Under the pieces are notes generated by a model, which was not told the origin of the DNA, made no database searches, and saw only the letters and a list, made by a program, of their open reading frames with translations. Below are positions 17,528 to 26,052 of a DNA stretch of 64,000 nucleotides, piece by piece. Source of the DNA: Pseudomonas parafulva (lineage in GTDB: Bacteria > Pseudomonadota > Gammaproteobacteria > Pseudomonadales > Pseudomonadaceae). Position numbers and translations under genes: made by a program. The stretch lies in the NCBI RefSeq assembly GCF_002021815.1, contig NZ_CP019952.1, positions 651,001 to 715,000 on the forward strand. The letters are read 5' to 3'. The number at the start of each line of letters is the position of its first letter. The stretch's first letter is position 1.

Positions 17528-18442
17528 TCATTGTGCACAACGCAAGACTTTGGCTGCCGTGTGATGAAGCACGCCGTGGCGCTTGGCCAGTGCTTTGCGG
17601 TCCTTGCTATAGCCGCCCCCGATCACACCCATGACCGGAATATCGCGCCCCAGGCACTGGCCGAGCACGCGCTCGTCACGTGCGGCCAGCCCTGCATCGG
17701 TGATTTGCAGATAACCCAGGGCATCGTCCTTGTGAACATCGACTCCGGCGTCGTACAGCACCAGGTCAGGCTGATAGAGCGGCAGCAGGTAATTGAGCGC
17801 CTCATCCACCACTTGCAGGTAAGCGTCGTCCCCCATGCCGCGTGGCAGGGGAATGTCCCAATCGCTTTGTGCCTTGCGGGCCGGGAAGTTCTGCTCGCAA
17901 TGCAGGGAGACGGTAATGGCGTCGGGTGTGTCCTCAAGCATGCGCGCAGTCCCGTCTCCTTGATGGACATCGCAATCGAAAATCAGCACCCGATGCACGC
18001 GACCGGCTTCAAGCAGGTACCGGCTGATCACGGCCAGGTCATTGAAGATGCAGAAGCCGGCCGGGTGGTCGTAGTGGGCATGGTGAGTGCCCCCGGCCAG
18101 GTGGCAGGCCACCCCGTGTTGCAGGGCCATCTCGGCCGTCAACAACGACCCCCCGACCGCGCGTACGGTGCGCCGCGCCAGCGCTTCGCTCCACGGCAGG
18201 CCCAGGCGGCGCTGGTCCTCGCGCGACAGCTCGCCGTGCATGTAGCGCTCGATGTAATGGCGATCGTGGGCCAGCGCGAGAATGTCATTGGGGCAGATGT
18301 CGGGCCGCAGCAACGCCTGGTCAGTGGTCAACCCGCTGTCGATCAGGTGATCGTGCAGCAGACGAAACTTGTCCATCGGAAAACGATGGTCCGGCGGAAA
18401 CTCAGGGCTGTAGTCTTCGTGGTAGATCAGCGGCAGCGACAT
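17528..18442 (-). CDS. Histone deacetylase-like amidohydrolase
   Basis: A 304-residue zinc enzyme of the class I HDAC/acetoin-utilisation fold. Zinc ligands D158 and H160 (FDCDVHQGDG) and D235 (DAGVDVHKDD) are present, as are the tandem active-site histidines H120-H121 (GGTHHAHYDHPAGFC) and the GGGYS loop with the catalytic Tyr. Bacterial members deacetylate proteins, polyamines or small amides. The specificity is not evident here. It lies alone, just downstream of the phosphatase gene on the same strand with a 111-base gap. Confidence 0.91.
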   Translation of the reverse strand: MSLPLIYHEDYSPEFPPDHRFPMDKFRLLHDHLIDSGLTTDQALLRPDICPNDILALAHDRHYIERYMHGELSREDQRRLGLPWSEALARRTVRAVGGSLLTAEMALQHGVACHLAGGTHHAHYDHPAGFCIFNDLAVISRYLLEAGRVHRVLIFDCDVHQGDGTARMLEDTPDAITVSLHCEQNFPARKAQSDWDIPLPRGMGDDAYLQVVDEALNYLLPLYQPDLVLYDAGVDVHKDDALGYLQITDAGLAARDERVLGQCLGRDIPVMGVIGGGYSKDRKALAKRHGVLHHTAAKVLRCAQ

Positions 18443-18553
18443 GGGTTATCCACAGCAGGGAACAGCCTCGATCTTGCCATGAGTGGCCTACGGCTGTGGA
18501 AAACTTTGCTGGCGCCAACTCGAAGCCGGTGGCGGCCCATGCAGTGGGCACTT

Positions 18554-19240
18554 TCAACGTGCGGCACTGGCCAGCACGCGCTGCCATGCGGGCTCGTTCA
18601 AGCGCCCCAGAATGCGTGCCTTACCGTTGTCGTCCACGGAAACGAACAGGGCGCTGGCATAACCGCTGTCCCGTTCGCCGCCGGCAACGTTCTGCTGACG
18701 AGCGAACTGATCGACGCAGCCGCTATGGGTTACCAGCACCAAGTTGTGTTCGGGGCGTTTGGCGGCCAGCGCCTGGGCCGGGAAGCTGCCGTCGCACTGC
18801 CCGATCCATTCCCGCGTGGCGACCGGCTGCCCCAGAATGAAATGCGCCGTCTGCTGGGTGCGCACCTTCGGGCTGCTTAACAGGTCGGCATCGGCCAGCC
18901 CAAGGTGCTTGAGACCTTCGCCCACGCGCCCGGCAGCCTGGCTACCGGCCACCGTGATGCCCGCTGGGTCGTCCAGGCAAGGGCCTGGTGCGCTGTCGCA
19001 GCGCTCGGCATGGCGGATCATGACGATCACCGCACCGTTGGCCCAGGCCTGGAGCAGGCCGCTTTTGCTGAGTTGTTGCTCGCTACCAAGGTCCACGATG
19101 GAGGTTCTCGTCATAAACCAGGAGGTCGATGCCGCCACGGCCAGGCTCAGGCTCAAGGCGACGGTCACGGCGCGGCGGGGCAGCCATCGCTTGCGCGGTG
19201 AATGCAAGGCGTAGGGCGGCAGGGTGTTGCTCGACAGCAT
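18554..19240 (-). CDS. Membrane-anchored histidine phosphatase, Ais-like
   Basis: A 228-residue histidine-phosphatase-family protein. An N-terminal hydrophobic segment (AVTVALSLSLAVAASTSWF, about residues 22-40) should anchor it facing the periplasm. The catalytic motif is RHAERCD, followed by a second Cys-containing loop and GITVAGSQ. This pattern matches E. coli Ais/PmrG, a lipopolysaccharide core heptose phosphate phosphatase, so a cell-envelope substrate is likely. The second catalytic His is in VTHSGC. The start at 19240 is chosen because upstream sequence lacks signal character. Confidence 0.82.
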   Translation of the reverse strand: MLSSNTLPPYALHSPRKRWLPRRAVTVALSLSLAVAASTSWFMTRTSIVDLGSEQQLSKSGLLQAWANGAVIVMIRHAERCDSAPGPCLDDPAGITVAGSQAAGRVGEGLKHLGLADADLLSSPKVRTQQTAHFILGQPVATREWIGQCDGSFPAQALAAKRPEHNLVLVTHSGCVDQFARQQNVAGGERDSGYASALFVSVDDNGKARILGRLNEPAWQRVLASAAR

Positions 19241-19421
19241 GGGTGGCTCCGACAAGAAAACCGCGCGCTGGGCGCGGCAGGGATGGCGGCATTTTGCTAA
19301 CCGACGTGTTGCCAGCCGGTGAAGCGCATGTGAAAAATGCATTCGGCTACCCGTCACCCGGTGCCCTGCCGTGGCTGCGCCTACGCTGTACACTGCATCA
19401 CGCCAAAACGGAGCGAACCCC

Positions 19422-19994
19422 ATGACCCCCATTCTGGAACTGGAAAGCCCGCGGCTGATCCTGCGCCAATGGCAGGACGAGGATCTGCGCGAGTTCGCTG
19501 CCCTGTGCGCCGACCCCCAGGTCATGCGGTATTTCCCCGCGCCGCTCACACGTCTGGAAGCGGCTGCCTTGATCGGCCGCATCCGCGGGCATTTTCATGA
19601 GTACGGGTTTGGCCTGTGGGCGCTTGAGCGCAAGGACAGTGGCGCGTTCATCGGCATGACGGGCCTGCTCAACGTCAATTTCGACGCGCCCTTCGCCCCG
19701 GCGATCGAGATCGGCTGGCGCCTGGCACGCCGGCACTGGGGCCTGGGGTTTGCCAGTGAGGCGGCCTGGACGTGCTTGCGCTGTGCGTTCGCCCAGTTGC
19801 AGGTCGAGCAGGTGGTGTCCTTCACCAGTACCCTCAACCTGCCTTCGCAGAAGGTCATGCAAGCCATCGGCATGGAGCAGGACCTGGCAGGCAGCTTCGA
19901 CCACCCGCGTGTCGCCCTCGGCCATCCGCTGCGCCCGCATGTGCTGTACCGGATCGATCGCTCGCGGTGGGAGCAGACCTTGCGGGCCGAGTGA
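19422..19994 (+). CDS. GNAT family N-acetyltransferase, RimJ/RimL type
   Basis: A 190-residue acetyltransferase beginning LELESPRLILRQWQDEDL, the typical start of the RimJ/RimL group. The acetyl-CoA loop is seen as ARRHWGLGFASEAAW (about 103-117). The terminal part (NLPSQKVMQAIGM) matches the family motif near the C-terminus. Substrate unknown; ribosomal proteins and small amines are both possible. The start at 19422 follows a ggagcga sequence nine bases upstream. Confidence 0.88.
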   Translation: MTPILELESPRLILRQWQDEDLREFAALCADPQVMRYFPAPLTRLEAAALIGRIRGHFHEYGFGLWALERKDSGAFIGMTGLLNVNFDAPFAPAIEIGWRLARRHWGLGFASEAAWTCLRCAFAQLQVEQVVSFTSTLNLPSQKVMQAIGMEQDLAGSFDHPRVALGHPLRPHVLYRIDRSRWEQTLRAE

Positions 19995-20135
19995 ACCGCC
20001 AGGGGGGCCAGCGGTGTCAAACCCTGTATCATTTGCGCTATTGGACGGTGGGGCTCATGCAGGGGCCGCGCCGGTTGAATCGAGCGCCGGCCCACGGCGC
20101 CTTGTGAGCACGCCTTGCGTCTACGGAGAACCCCG

Positions 20136-21005
20136 ATGAGTCATGTGTTGGACGACCTGGTCGACCTGTTGAGCCTCGAAGCCATTGAAGAAAACCTGTT
20201 CCGCGGCCGCAGCCAGGACCTGGGTTTTCGCCAGCTGTATGGCGGCCAGGTGCTGGGCCAGTCCTTGTCGGCCGCCAGCCAGACGGTAGAGGATGCCCGC
20301 CATGTGCACTCGCTGCACGGCTACTTCCTGCGCCCGGGCGATGCCAGCCTGCCGGTGGTGTATTCGGTGGACCGCGTGCGCGACGGTGGCAGTTTCAGTA
20401 CCCGCCGCGTCACGGCGATTCAGAAGGGTAAGACGATCTTCACCTGCAGCGCGTCGTTCCAATACGACGAAGAAGGGTTCACCCACCAGGCGCAGATACC
20501 CGATGTAGTCGGCCCTGAAAACCTGCCCACCGAAGTGGAACTGGCCAGCGCCATGGCCGATCAGCTGCCTGAGCGCATCCGCGACAAGGTGCTGTGCGCC
20601 AAGCCCATCGAGATTCGCCCGGTGACCGAACGTGATCCGTTCAACCCCAAGCCCGGCGACCCGGTGAAATACGCCTGGTTCCGCGCCGATGGCAACCTGC
20701 CGGCCGTCCCTGCGCTGCACAAGTACATCCTGGCCTACGCCTCTGATTTCGGGCTGTTGACCACCTCGATGCTGCCCCATGGCAAGTCGGTCTGGCAGCG
20801 CGACATGCAGATCGCAAGCCTGGACCACTCCTTGTGGTTCCACGGCAACCTGCGCGCCGATCAATGGCTGCTGTATGCCACCGACAGCCCTTGGGCAGGC
20901 AATGCCCGTGGCTTCTGCCGGGGCAGTATCTTCAACCAGGCCGGCCAGCTGGTGGCCTCGTCCAGCCAGGAAGGCCTGATTCGTCATCGCAAGGACTGGG
21001 TATGA
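20136..21005 (+). CDS. tesB: Acyl-CoA thioesterase II
   Basis: A 289-residue thioesterase with two hot-dog folds, the length of E. coli TesB. It hydrolyses medium- and long-chain acyl-CoA. Typical segments are FRGRSQDLGFRQLYGGQVLGQ near residue 22, HSLHGYFLRPGD and VYSVDRVRDGGSF in the first fold. The second fold has SLDHSLWFHGNLRADQWLLY (about 230-249), which includes the active-site region. Its stop overlaps the start of the next gene (ATGA), so the HAD phosphatase is translationally coupled to it. Role: fatty-acid turnover or release of acyl groups. Confidence 0.93.
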   Translation: MSHVLDDLVDLLSLEAIEENLFRGRSQDLGFRQLYGGQVLGQSLSAASQTVEDARHVHSLHGYFLRPGDASLPVVYSVDRVRDGGSFSTRRVTAIQKGKTIFTCSASFQYDEEGFTHQAQIPDVVGPENLPTEVELASAMADQLPERIRDKVLCAKPIEIRPVTERDPFNPKPGDPVKYAWFRADGNLPAVPALHKYILAYASDFGLLTTSMLPHGKSVWQRDMQIASLDHSLWFHGNLRADQWLLYATDSPWAGNARGFCRGSIFNQAGQLVASSSQEGLIRHRKDWV

Positions 21006-21592
21006 ACCTCGGCCAGGTGCGCCACTGGGTGTTCGACATGGACGGCACCCTGACCGTGGCCGCGCACGATTTTGCCGCTATCCGCGTGAAGCTGGGCATC
21101 CCGCCCAAGGACGACATCCTGGCGCACCTGGCGGCCTTGCCCGCCGACGAAGCCGCCGCCAAGCATGCCTGGCTGCTGGAGCACGAGCGTCATCTGGCGT
21201 TTGCCTCCAGAGCCGCCCAAGGGGCGGTGGAGTTGGTCCGTGAGCTGGCCAGCCGTGGTTGCCAGCTGGGCATCCTTACCCGCAATGCCCGCGAGCTGGC
21301 GCACATCACGCTCGAGGCCATTGGCCTTGCCGACTGTTTTCCGGTGGCGCACATTCTTGGGCGTGATGAAGCGCAGCCCAAGCCCAGCCCCGATGGGCTG
21401 CTCAAGATCGCCGATGCCTGGGGCGTCGCGCCGCAGGCGATGGTGATGGTCGGCGACCACCGCTTCGACCTGGACTGCGGGCGAGCCGCCGGTGCGGGCA
21501 CGGTACTCGTGAACCAGCCGCACGACGCCTGGCCGGGCCTTGCCGATCGACATGCGCCCGACTGCCATGCTTTGAAGCGTATGCTGGGCTGA
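21002..21592 (+). CDS. HAD family hydrolase
   Basis: A 196-residue haloacid-dehalogenase-type phosphatase. Motif I is FDMDGTLT (about 11-18), motif II is LTRNARE, motif III is a Lys in QPKPSPDGL, and motif IV is GDHRFDLDCG. The cap is a small helical insert (about 20-75). Its ATG overlaps the tesB stop by four bases, which indicates coupled translation. The substrate is a phosphate ester, not predictable; the link to acyl-CoA metabolism is only by position. Confidence 0.89.
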   Translation: MNLGQVRHWVFDMDGTLTVAAHDFAAIRVKLGIPPKDDILAHLAALPADEAAAKHAWLLEHERHLAFASRAAQGAVELVRELASRGCQLGILTRNARELAHITLEAIGLADCFPVAHILGRDEAQPKPSPDGLLKIADAWGVAPQAMVMVGDHRFDLDCGRAAGAGTVLVNQPHDAWPGLADRHAPDCHALKRMLG

Positions 21593-21640
21593 ACCGACGC
21601 TCGCCGGCCACTTTCCTTTTTACAGATGGAGCACTCGACC

Positions 21641-22651
21641 ATGAGCAGCAAGGCGATTTACGTTCAACCCGGCGGCGGCTACGACAAGGTCGAGGTCGGC
21701 ACCTGTGAAGCCACTGCCCCAGGCGTGGGTGAAATCACCGTGCGCTTGCATGCCAGCTCCCTCAATTACCATGACTTTGCCGTGGTCAGCGGCATGTGGG
21801 GCCCGGCCGAACGCCGCATCCCGATGGCCGACGGTGCTGGCGAGGTGGTAGCCGTGGGCAGCGGTGTCAGCGACTTTAAGGTCGGTGACAGCGTGGTCAG
21901 CACCTTCTTCCCTGACTGGCTGGATGGGCAGGCCAATGTCGAGGGCTTTGCCCGGGTGCCGGGCGATGGCCTGGACGGTTATGCCCGTGGCCATGTGACC
22001 GCGCTGGCCACGGCGTTCACTCTCGCGCCCAAGGGCTTCAGCCACGCCGAGGCGGCGACCTTGACCACTGCCGGGCTGACGGCCTGGCGCGCGCTGATGA
22101 GCGACGATCACCTCAAGCCCGGTGACACGGTGCTGGTGCAGGGCACCGGCGGGGTTTCGATCTTCGCCCTGCAGTTCGCCAAGCTGGCCGGCGCGTCGGT
22201 GATCGCCACTTCTTCCAGCGATGCCAAGCTCGAGCGGCTCAAAGCCTCGGGCGCCGACCACGTGATCAACTACACGCGCACGCCGGCCTGGGGCGAAAAG
22301 GTGCGTGAACTGACCGACAACCGTGGGGTGGACCATGTGATCGAAGTGGGCGGGCCCGCCACTTTGGAGCAGTCGATGATTGCCGCGCGCATTGGGGGCA
22401 ATGTGTCGCTGATCGGTATTCTGACCGGTGTGGCGGGGCAACTGCCGCTGGTGCAGGCACTGGTGCGGCAGATCCGCTTGCAGGGTGTCCTGGTGGGCAG
22501 CCGTGCTCAGCAGCAAGCCATGGTCCGGGCCATCGAGGCTAACGGCCTGCGCCCGGTGGTGGATAAGCACTTCGAACTCGAACAGATCGTCGAGGCGTTT
22601 CGCTATCAGGAAAGCAACCGCCATTTCGGCAAGATCTGCCTGACCTGGTAA
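21641..22651 (+). CDS. Zinc-free MDR-family NAD(P)-dependent reductase/dehydrogenase
   Basis: A 336-residue medium-chain dehydrogenase/reductase. The catalytic domain (1-130) lacks the Cys/His zinc ligands, and the nucleotide site is QGTGGVSIFALQFAKLAGASVIATSSSD (about 167-194), which begins the Rossmann fold. The family includes quinone reductases and enoyl reductases. The NAD(P) preference cannot be assigned. The ATG at 21641 has GGAG nine bases upstream. It follows the HAD gene on the same strand after 48 bases. Confidence 0.86.
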   Translation: MSSKAIYVQPGGGYDKVEVGTCEATAPGVGEITVRLHASSLNYHDFAVVSGMWGPAERRIPMADGAGEVVAVGSGVSDFKVGDSVVSTFFPDWLDGQANVEGFARVPGDGLDGYARGHVTALATAFTLAPKGFSHAEAATLTTAGLTAWRALMSDDHLKPGDTVLVQGTGGVSIFALQFAKLAGASVIATSSSDAKLERLKASGADHVINYTRTPAWGEKVRELTDNRGVDHVIEVGGPATLEQSMIAARIGGNVSLIGILTGVAGQLPLVQALVRQIRLQGVLVGSRAQQQAMVRAIEANGLRPVVDKHFELEQIVEAFRYQESNRHFGKICLTW

Positions 22652-22779
22652 CGCCTTGGGGTAACGGGATGTAATGGCTAGCGAGCAGGCCAATACATTC
22701 GCGCACATCGGGCGCACAGGTGGCTGGCTAGAATGCCCGGCTCCGTTGCGACTGATTCTCTCTTCAAGAGGACGCCCCG

Positions 22780-23895
22780 ATGTGCCTGTTCCCCCGTTTG
22801 CGGCAGCGCCTGCTGCCGGCCTTGTTGCTGTTGGCGTCCTGCCTCGGCTTTACCCATACCGCCCACGCCCTGCAAGTCACCGATGTGCTGGGGCGTACCG
22901 TCGAGCTTGACCACGCCCCGCAGAGGATCGTGCTGGGCGAGGGGCGTTTGTTCTTCGCCCTGGCGCTGCTCGACCGGGACAACCCGTTCCAGCGCGTGGT
23001 GGGCTGGCAGAACGACATGCGCTTGCTGGACCCGCACACCTACGAGGTCTACGCCCAGCACTACCCGCAGATCGCCAAGCTGCCCTTGATCGGGCAGGCC
23101 TCCGAGCAGAGCGTGAGCGCCGAGCAGATCCTGTCGCTCAAGCCGGACCTGGCCATTTTCAGCATCGCCGGTGAAGGCCCGACCCAGCACAGCCCGGTGG
23201 CCGACTTGCTGGCCAAGGCCGGCGTGCCGGTGTTGTTCATCGATTTTCGCGTGCACCCCATGCGCAACACCCATGTCAGCATGCAGGCGCTGGGCACGCT
23301 GCTGGGCCGTGAACCGCAGGCGCAGCAGTACCTTGACCTGTACGACCGTCACCTGGAGCGGGTGCAAGCGGGCGTGGCCGGCATCAAGGACAGCGAGCGG
23401 CCCAAGGTGTTTCTGGAACTGCTGGCCGGGGTATGGCAAGCGCCCGGCCATACCACTGGCAAAAGCGGTTTGGGCAGTGTGGTCCAGGCGGTGGGTGGCC
23501 ATAACATTGGCGCCGACGTGGTGCCCGGTGCGCTGGGCGATGTCAGCGTCGAGTACGTGCTGCAAGCCGACCCGGACGTCTACATCGCCACCGGCAACCG
23601 TGCCCCCGGCGTGCTGCTGGGTGCCGGGGTGTCCGAAAAAACGGCCCGGGACAGTTTGGCGAAGATCACGGCCCGCCCGGAATTCGCCCCCTTGCGCCCC
23701 ATCCAGGCCGGCCAGGCCCATGGCTTGTGGCATGACTTCTACAACTCGCCGTTCAACATCCTGGCAATTGAAGCGATGGCGCGCTGGGTGCATCCAGAGC
23801 GGTTCAAGGCCATTGACCCGCAAGCGACCATGGCCGAGATCAACCGCATGCTCAAGGTAGGGCTGGACGGTCAGTACTGGGTCGACGCCCAGTGA
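22780..23895 (+). CDS. Iron-siderophore/heme/corrinoid ABC transporter substrate-binding protein
   Basis: A 371-residue periplasmic binding protein of the FecB/BtuF/TroA type. A signal peptide spans about residues 1-31 (FPRLRQRLLPALLLLASCLG, ending AHAL). The mature start VTDVLGRTVELDHAPQRIV is the usual opening of the family, and the second lobe contains HTTGKSGLGSVVQAVGGHN. It begins a three-gene operon whose next genes overlap it, encoding a permease and an ATPase. The ligand could be a ferric siderophore, heme or cobalamin; no receptor gene adjoins it. The TonB-dependent receptor at 33.6 kb could serve it but is not linked. Confidence 0.87.
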   Translation: MCLFPRLRQRLLPALLLLASCLGFTHTAHALQVTDVLGRTVELDHAPQRIVLGEGRLFFALALLDRDNPFQRVVGWQNDMRLLDPHTYEVYAQHYPQIAKLPLIGQASEQSVSAEQILSLKPDLAIFSIAGEGPTQHSPVADLLAKAGVPVLFIDFRVHPMRNTHVSMQALGTLLGREPQAQQYLDLYDRHLERVQAGVAGIKDSERPKVFLELLAGVWQAPGHTTGKSGLGSVVQAVGGHNIGADVVPGALGDVSVEYVLQADPDVYIATGNRAPGVLLGAGVSEKTARDSLAKITARPEFAPLRPIQAGQAHGLWHDFYNSPFNILAIEAMARWVHPERFKAIDPQATMAEINRMLKVGLDGQYWVDAQ

Positions 23896-24953
23896 CCGCA
23901 CAGGCGCTGCCAGGCGTGCAGCAGGCCGCCTGGCATTACCGTCGGCTGCTGTGGCGGCGTACCGGGCTGGTGGCCGGGCTGGCCGTGCTGTTGCTGGTTT
24001 CGGTCTTGAGCGACCTGGCCAGCGGTGCATCGGGCATGAGCTTGGGGCGACTGGTGCAAGGCCTGTTCGACCCGACCACCCTCAGCGCCACGGAGCGGGT
24101 GATTATCTGGAACGTTCGCCTGCCGTACGCGCTGATGGCCGTGCTGGTGGGCACGGCACTGTCGCTGGCAGGGGCCGAGATGCAGGCGATCCTCGACAAC
24201 CCGCTGGCCAGCCCCTTCACCTTGGGAGTGTCCTCGTCAGCGGCACTGGGGGCTTCGCTTGCCATCGCCTACCCGCTCAGCGTCGCCTGGATGACGGCGG
24301 GTGTGCAGGTGACGGTGATGGCCTTCGTCTTCGCCTGCCTGTCGGTGGTGCTGTTGCAGGCCATGTCGCGGCTTCGCGGGGCGGGCGTGGAGAGCCTGGT
24401 GCTGTTCGGCATCGCCCTAGTGTTCAGCTGCAATGCCCTGGTGTCGCTGTTGCAACTGCTGGCCACCGAGGACGTGCTGCAGCAACTGGTGTTCTGGACC
24501 ATGGGCAGCCTGGCCCGGGCCGATTGGAACAAGCTCGGCATGCTGGCGCTGGTCTTGGCGCTGGTGTTGCCGTTTTCGCTGCGCGCAGCACCTGCGATGA
24601 CGCTGCTGCGCATGGGCGAGGACCGGGCGCGCAGCTTCGGCGTGGACACCCGGCGGCTGCGCTTTGCCTCGCTGCTGCGCATCAGCCTGTTGTCGGCAAC
24701 CGCCGTGGCATTCGTCGGCACCATCGGCTTCGTCGGCCTGGTCGGGCCGCACATTGCGCGCCTGCTGGTCGGTGAAGACCAGCGGTTCCTGCTGCCGGCC
24801 AGCGCCCTGGTGGGCGCCCTGATGCTGTCGCTGTCCTCCATTGCCAGCAAGCTGATCATGCCAGGCGTGATTGTGCCGGTCGGCATCGTCACCGCCCTGG
24901 TGGGGGTGCCGATTTTCGTGACGCTGGTGTTCCGGCGGGGGAGAAAGCTGTGA
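23892..24953 (+). CDS. FecCD family ABC transporter permease
   Basis: A 353-residue inner-membrane permease with about ten helices, of the FecCD/BtuC type. The family signature is visible as RLPYALMAVLVGTALSLAGAE near residues 75-95 and GTIGFVGLVGPHIARLLVG (about 276-294), which contacts the ATPase. It starts with GTG overlapping the last bases of the binding-protein gene (GTGA), a sign of translational coupling. Two subunits and two ATPase copies form the importer. Confidence 0.92.
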   Translation: MTAQALPGVQQAAWHYRRLLWRRTGLVAGLAVLLLVSVLSDLASGASGMSLGRLVQGLFDPTTLSATERVIIWNVRLPYALMAVLVGTALSLAGAEMQAILDNPLASPFTLGVSSSAALGASLAIAYPLSVAWMTAGVQVTVMAFVFACLSVVLLQAMSRLRGAGVESLVLFGIALVFSCNALVSLLQLLATEDVLQQLVFWTMGSLARADWNKLGMLALVLALVLPFSLRAAPAMTLLRMGEDRARSFGVDTRRLRFASLLRISLLSATAVAFVGTIGFVGLVGPHIARLLVGEDQRFLLPASALVGALMLSLSSIASKLIMPGVIVPVGIVTALVGVPIFVTLVFRRGRKL

Positions 24954-25711
24954 GCCTGGTGATCGACAAGGTTTCGGTCGCCTACGGTGCGCGGCAGATC
25001 CTGCACGAGGTCAGCCTGCCGGCCTTGCCCGAAGGCAGCCTGGTGGCGCTGGTGGGGCCCAATGGAGCAGGCAAGTCCACGCTGCTCAGGGCCCTGGCAG
25101 GGCTCGAGCGCATGCGCGGCGGCCTGCGCCTGGATGGCCAGGACGTGACCCGGCTGGCCTTTGCCGACCGTTCGCGACGGCTGGCCTACATGCCCCAGCA
25201 GTTGCCCCCCGGCATTGCCCTCAGTGTGCTGGAAAGCATCATGGCGGCACTTCGCGTAGGCAGTGCGGACGATCTGCTGGGCCAGGCCTTTGCGGCCCTG
25301 CGCCAGCTGGGTATCGAGCATCTGGCCCAGTGCTCGCTGGACAGCTTGTCCGGCGGGCAGCGGCAATTGGTGGCGCTGGCCCAGTTGCTGGCGCGCAACC
25401 CGCAAGTGCTGCTGCTCGACGAGCCCACCAGCGCGCTGGACCTGCATTATCAATTGCGGGTCATGGACGCCGTGCGTGAGCGGGTGCAGGTGCATCGCCT
25501 GTTGGCGGTGGCGGTGCTGCACGACATCAACCTGGCCGCCAGCCATGCCGACTGGCTGGTGGTGCTGCGCGAGGGCAGGGTGGTGGCCAGTGGTACGCCG
25601 CAGGATGTATTGGTGCCTGACCTGCTAGCGCAGGTGTATGGCGTCCAGGCGCGGGTCGAGCGCTGCTCCCAGGGGCGGCTGCAGGTGCTGGTCGACCACG
25701 CACTGGCCTGA
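24950..25711 (+). CDS. ABC transporter ATPase for siderophore/heme-type import
   Basis: A 253-residue ATPase. Walker A is GPNGAGKST (about 35-43), the ABC signature is LSGGQRQ and Walker B is VLLLDEPTSALD. A catalytic His follows in VLHDINLA. It starts with GTG and overlaps the permease gene by four bases, so all three ABC genes form one operon. The 9-bp stem hairpin just downstream may end or stabilise the message. Confidence 0.94.
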   Translation: MSLVIDKVSVAYGARQILHEVSLPALPEGSLVALVGPNGAGKSTLLRALAGLERMRGGLRLDGQDVTRLAFADRSRRLAYMPQQLPPGIALSVLESIMAALRVGSADDLLGQAFAALRQLGIEHLAQCSLDSLSGGQRQLVALAQLLARNPQVLLLDEPTSALDLHYQLRVMDAVRERVQVHRLLAVAVLHDINLAASHADWLVVLREGRVVASGTPQDVLVPDLLAQVYGVQARVERCSQGRLQVLVDHALA

Positions 25712-25717
25712 TGCCCG

Positions 25718-25740
25718 CGCTGCCTGCTGGACAGGCAGCG
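25718..25740 (+). terminator. Hairpin after ABC importer operon
   Basis: Perfect 9-bp stem CGCTGCCTG/CAGGCAGCG with a five-base loop, eight bases after the ATPase stop. No T-run follows, so it may be a Rho-assisted or mRNA-stabilising structure rather than a classic terminator. Confidence 0.55.
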
Positions 25741-25808
25741 GGTGCAACACACTCGAATGAAAAACCCAAGCGCCATTGGCGTGCATGGCGCGTTCGGATA
25801 TGCCAATC

Positions 25809-25822
25809 GCGACATTTGTCGC
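25809..25822. promoter_or_regulatory. Palindromic candidate operator upstream of GabP-type permease
   Basis: GCGACA-tt-TGTCGC, perfect 6-bp arms, in the 340-base gap between the ABC operon and the permease gene. It lies about 230 bases upstream of the permease start. No regulator gene adjoins it. The rest of the gap holds only a plausible leader (aaggagc near 25990) and no open frame of interest. Confidence 0.35.
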
Positions 25823-26052
25823 TTGCACAAAAGCGCTGTCGTGATCGAACAGTTCCGGGGCGTTCTCGTGTAATTTCCCTCCCCCCTGCGGGGCTTAAAT
25901 GAAGCCCGACCCCCACCGGCACGTTGCCTTGTGATGCGCTGCAAAGATCAACAACAGAGCGCAAGCAACCTGTCGACCTGAACCCTTCAAGGAGCTATTT
26001 TCGCCTACGCCTGCCCGTCCATCCTTGTGTCAGCAAAAAGAGAACAACATCC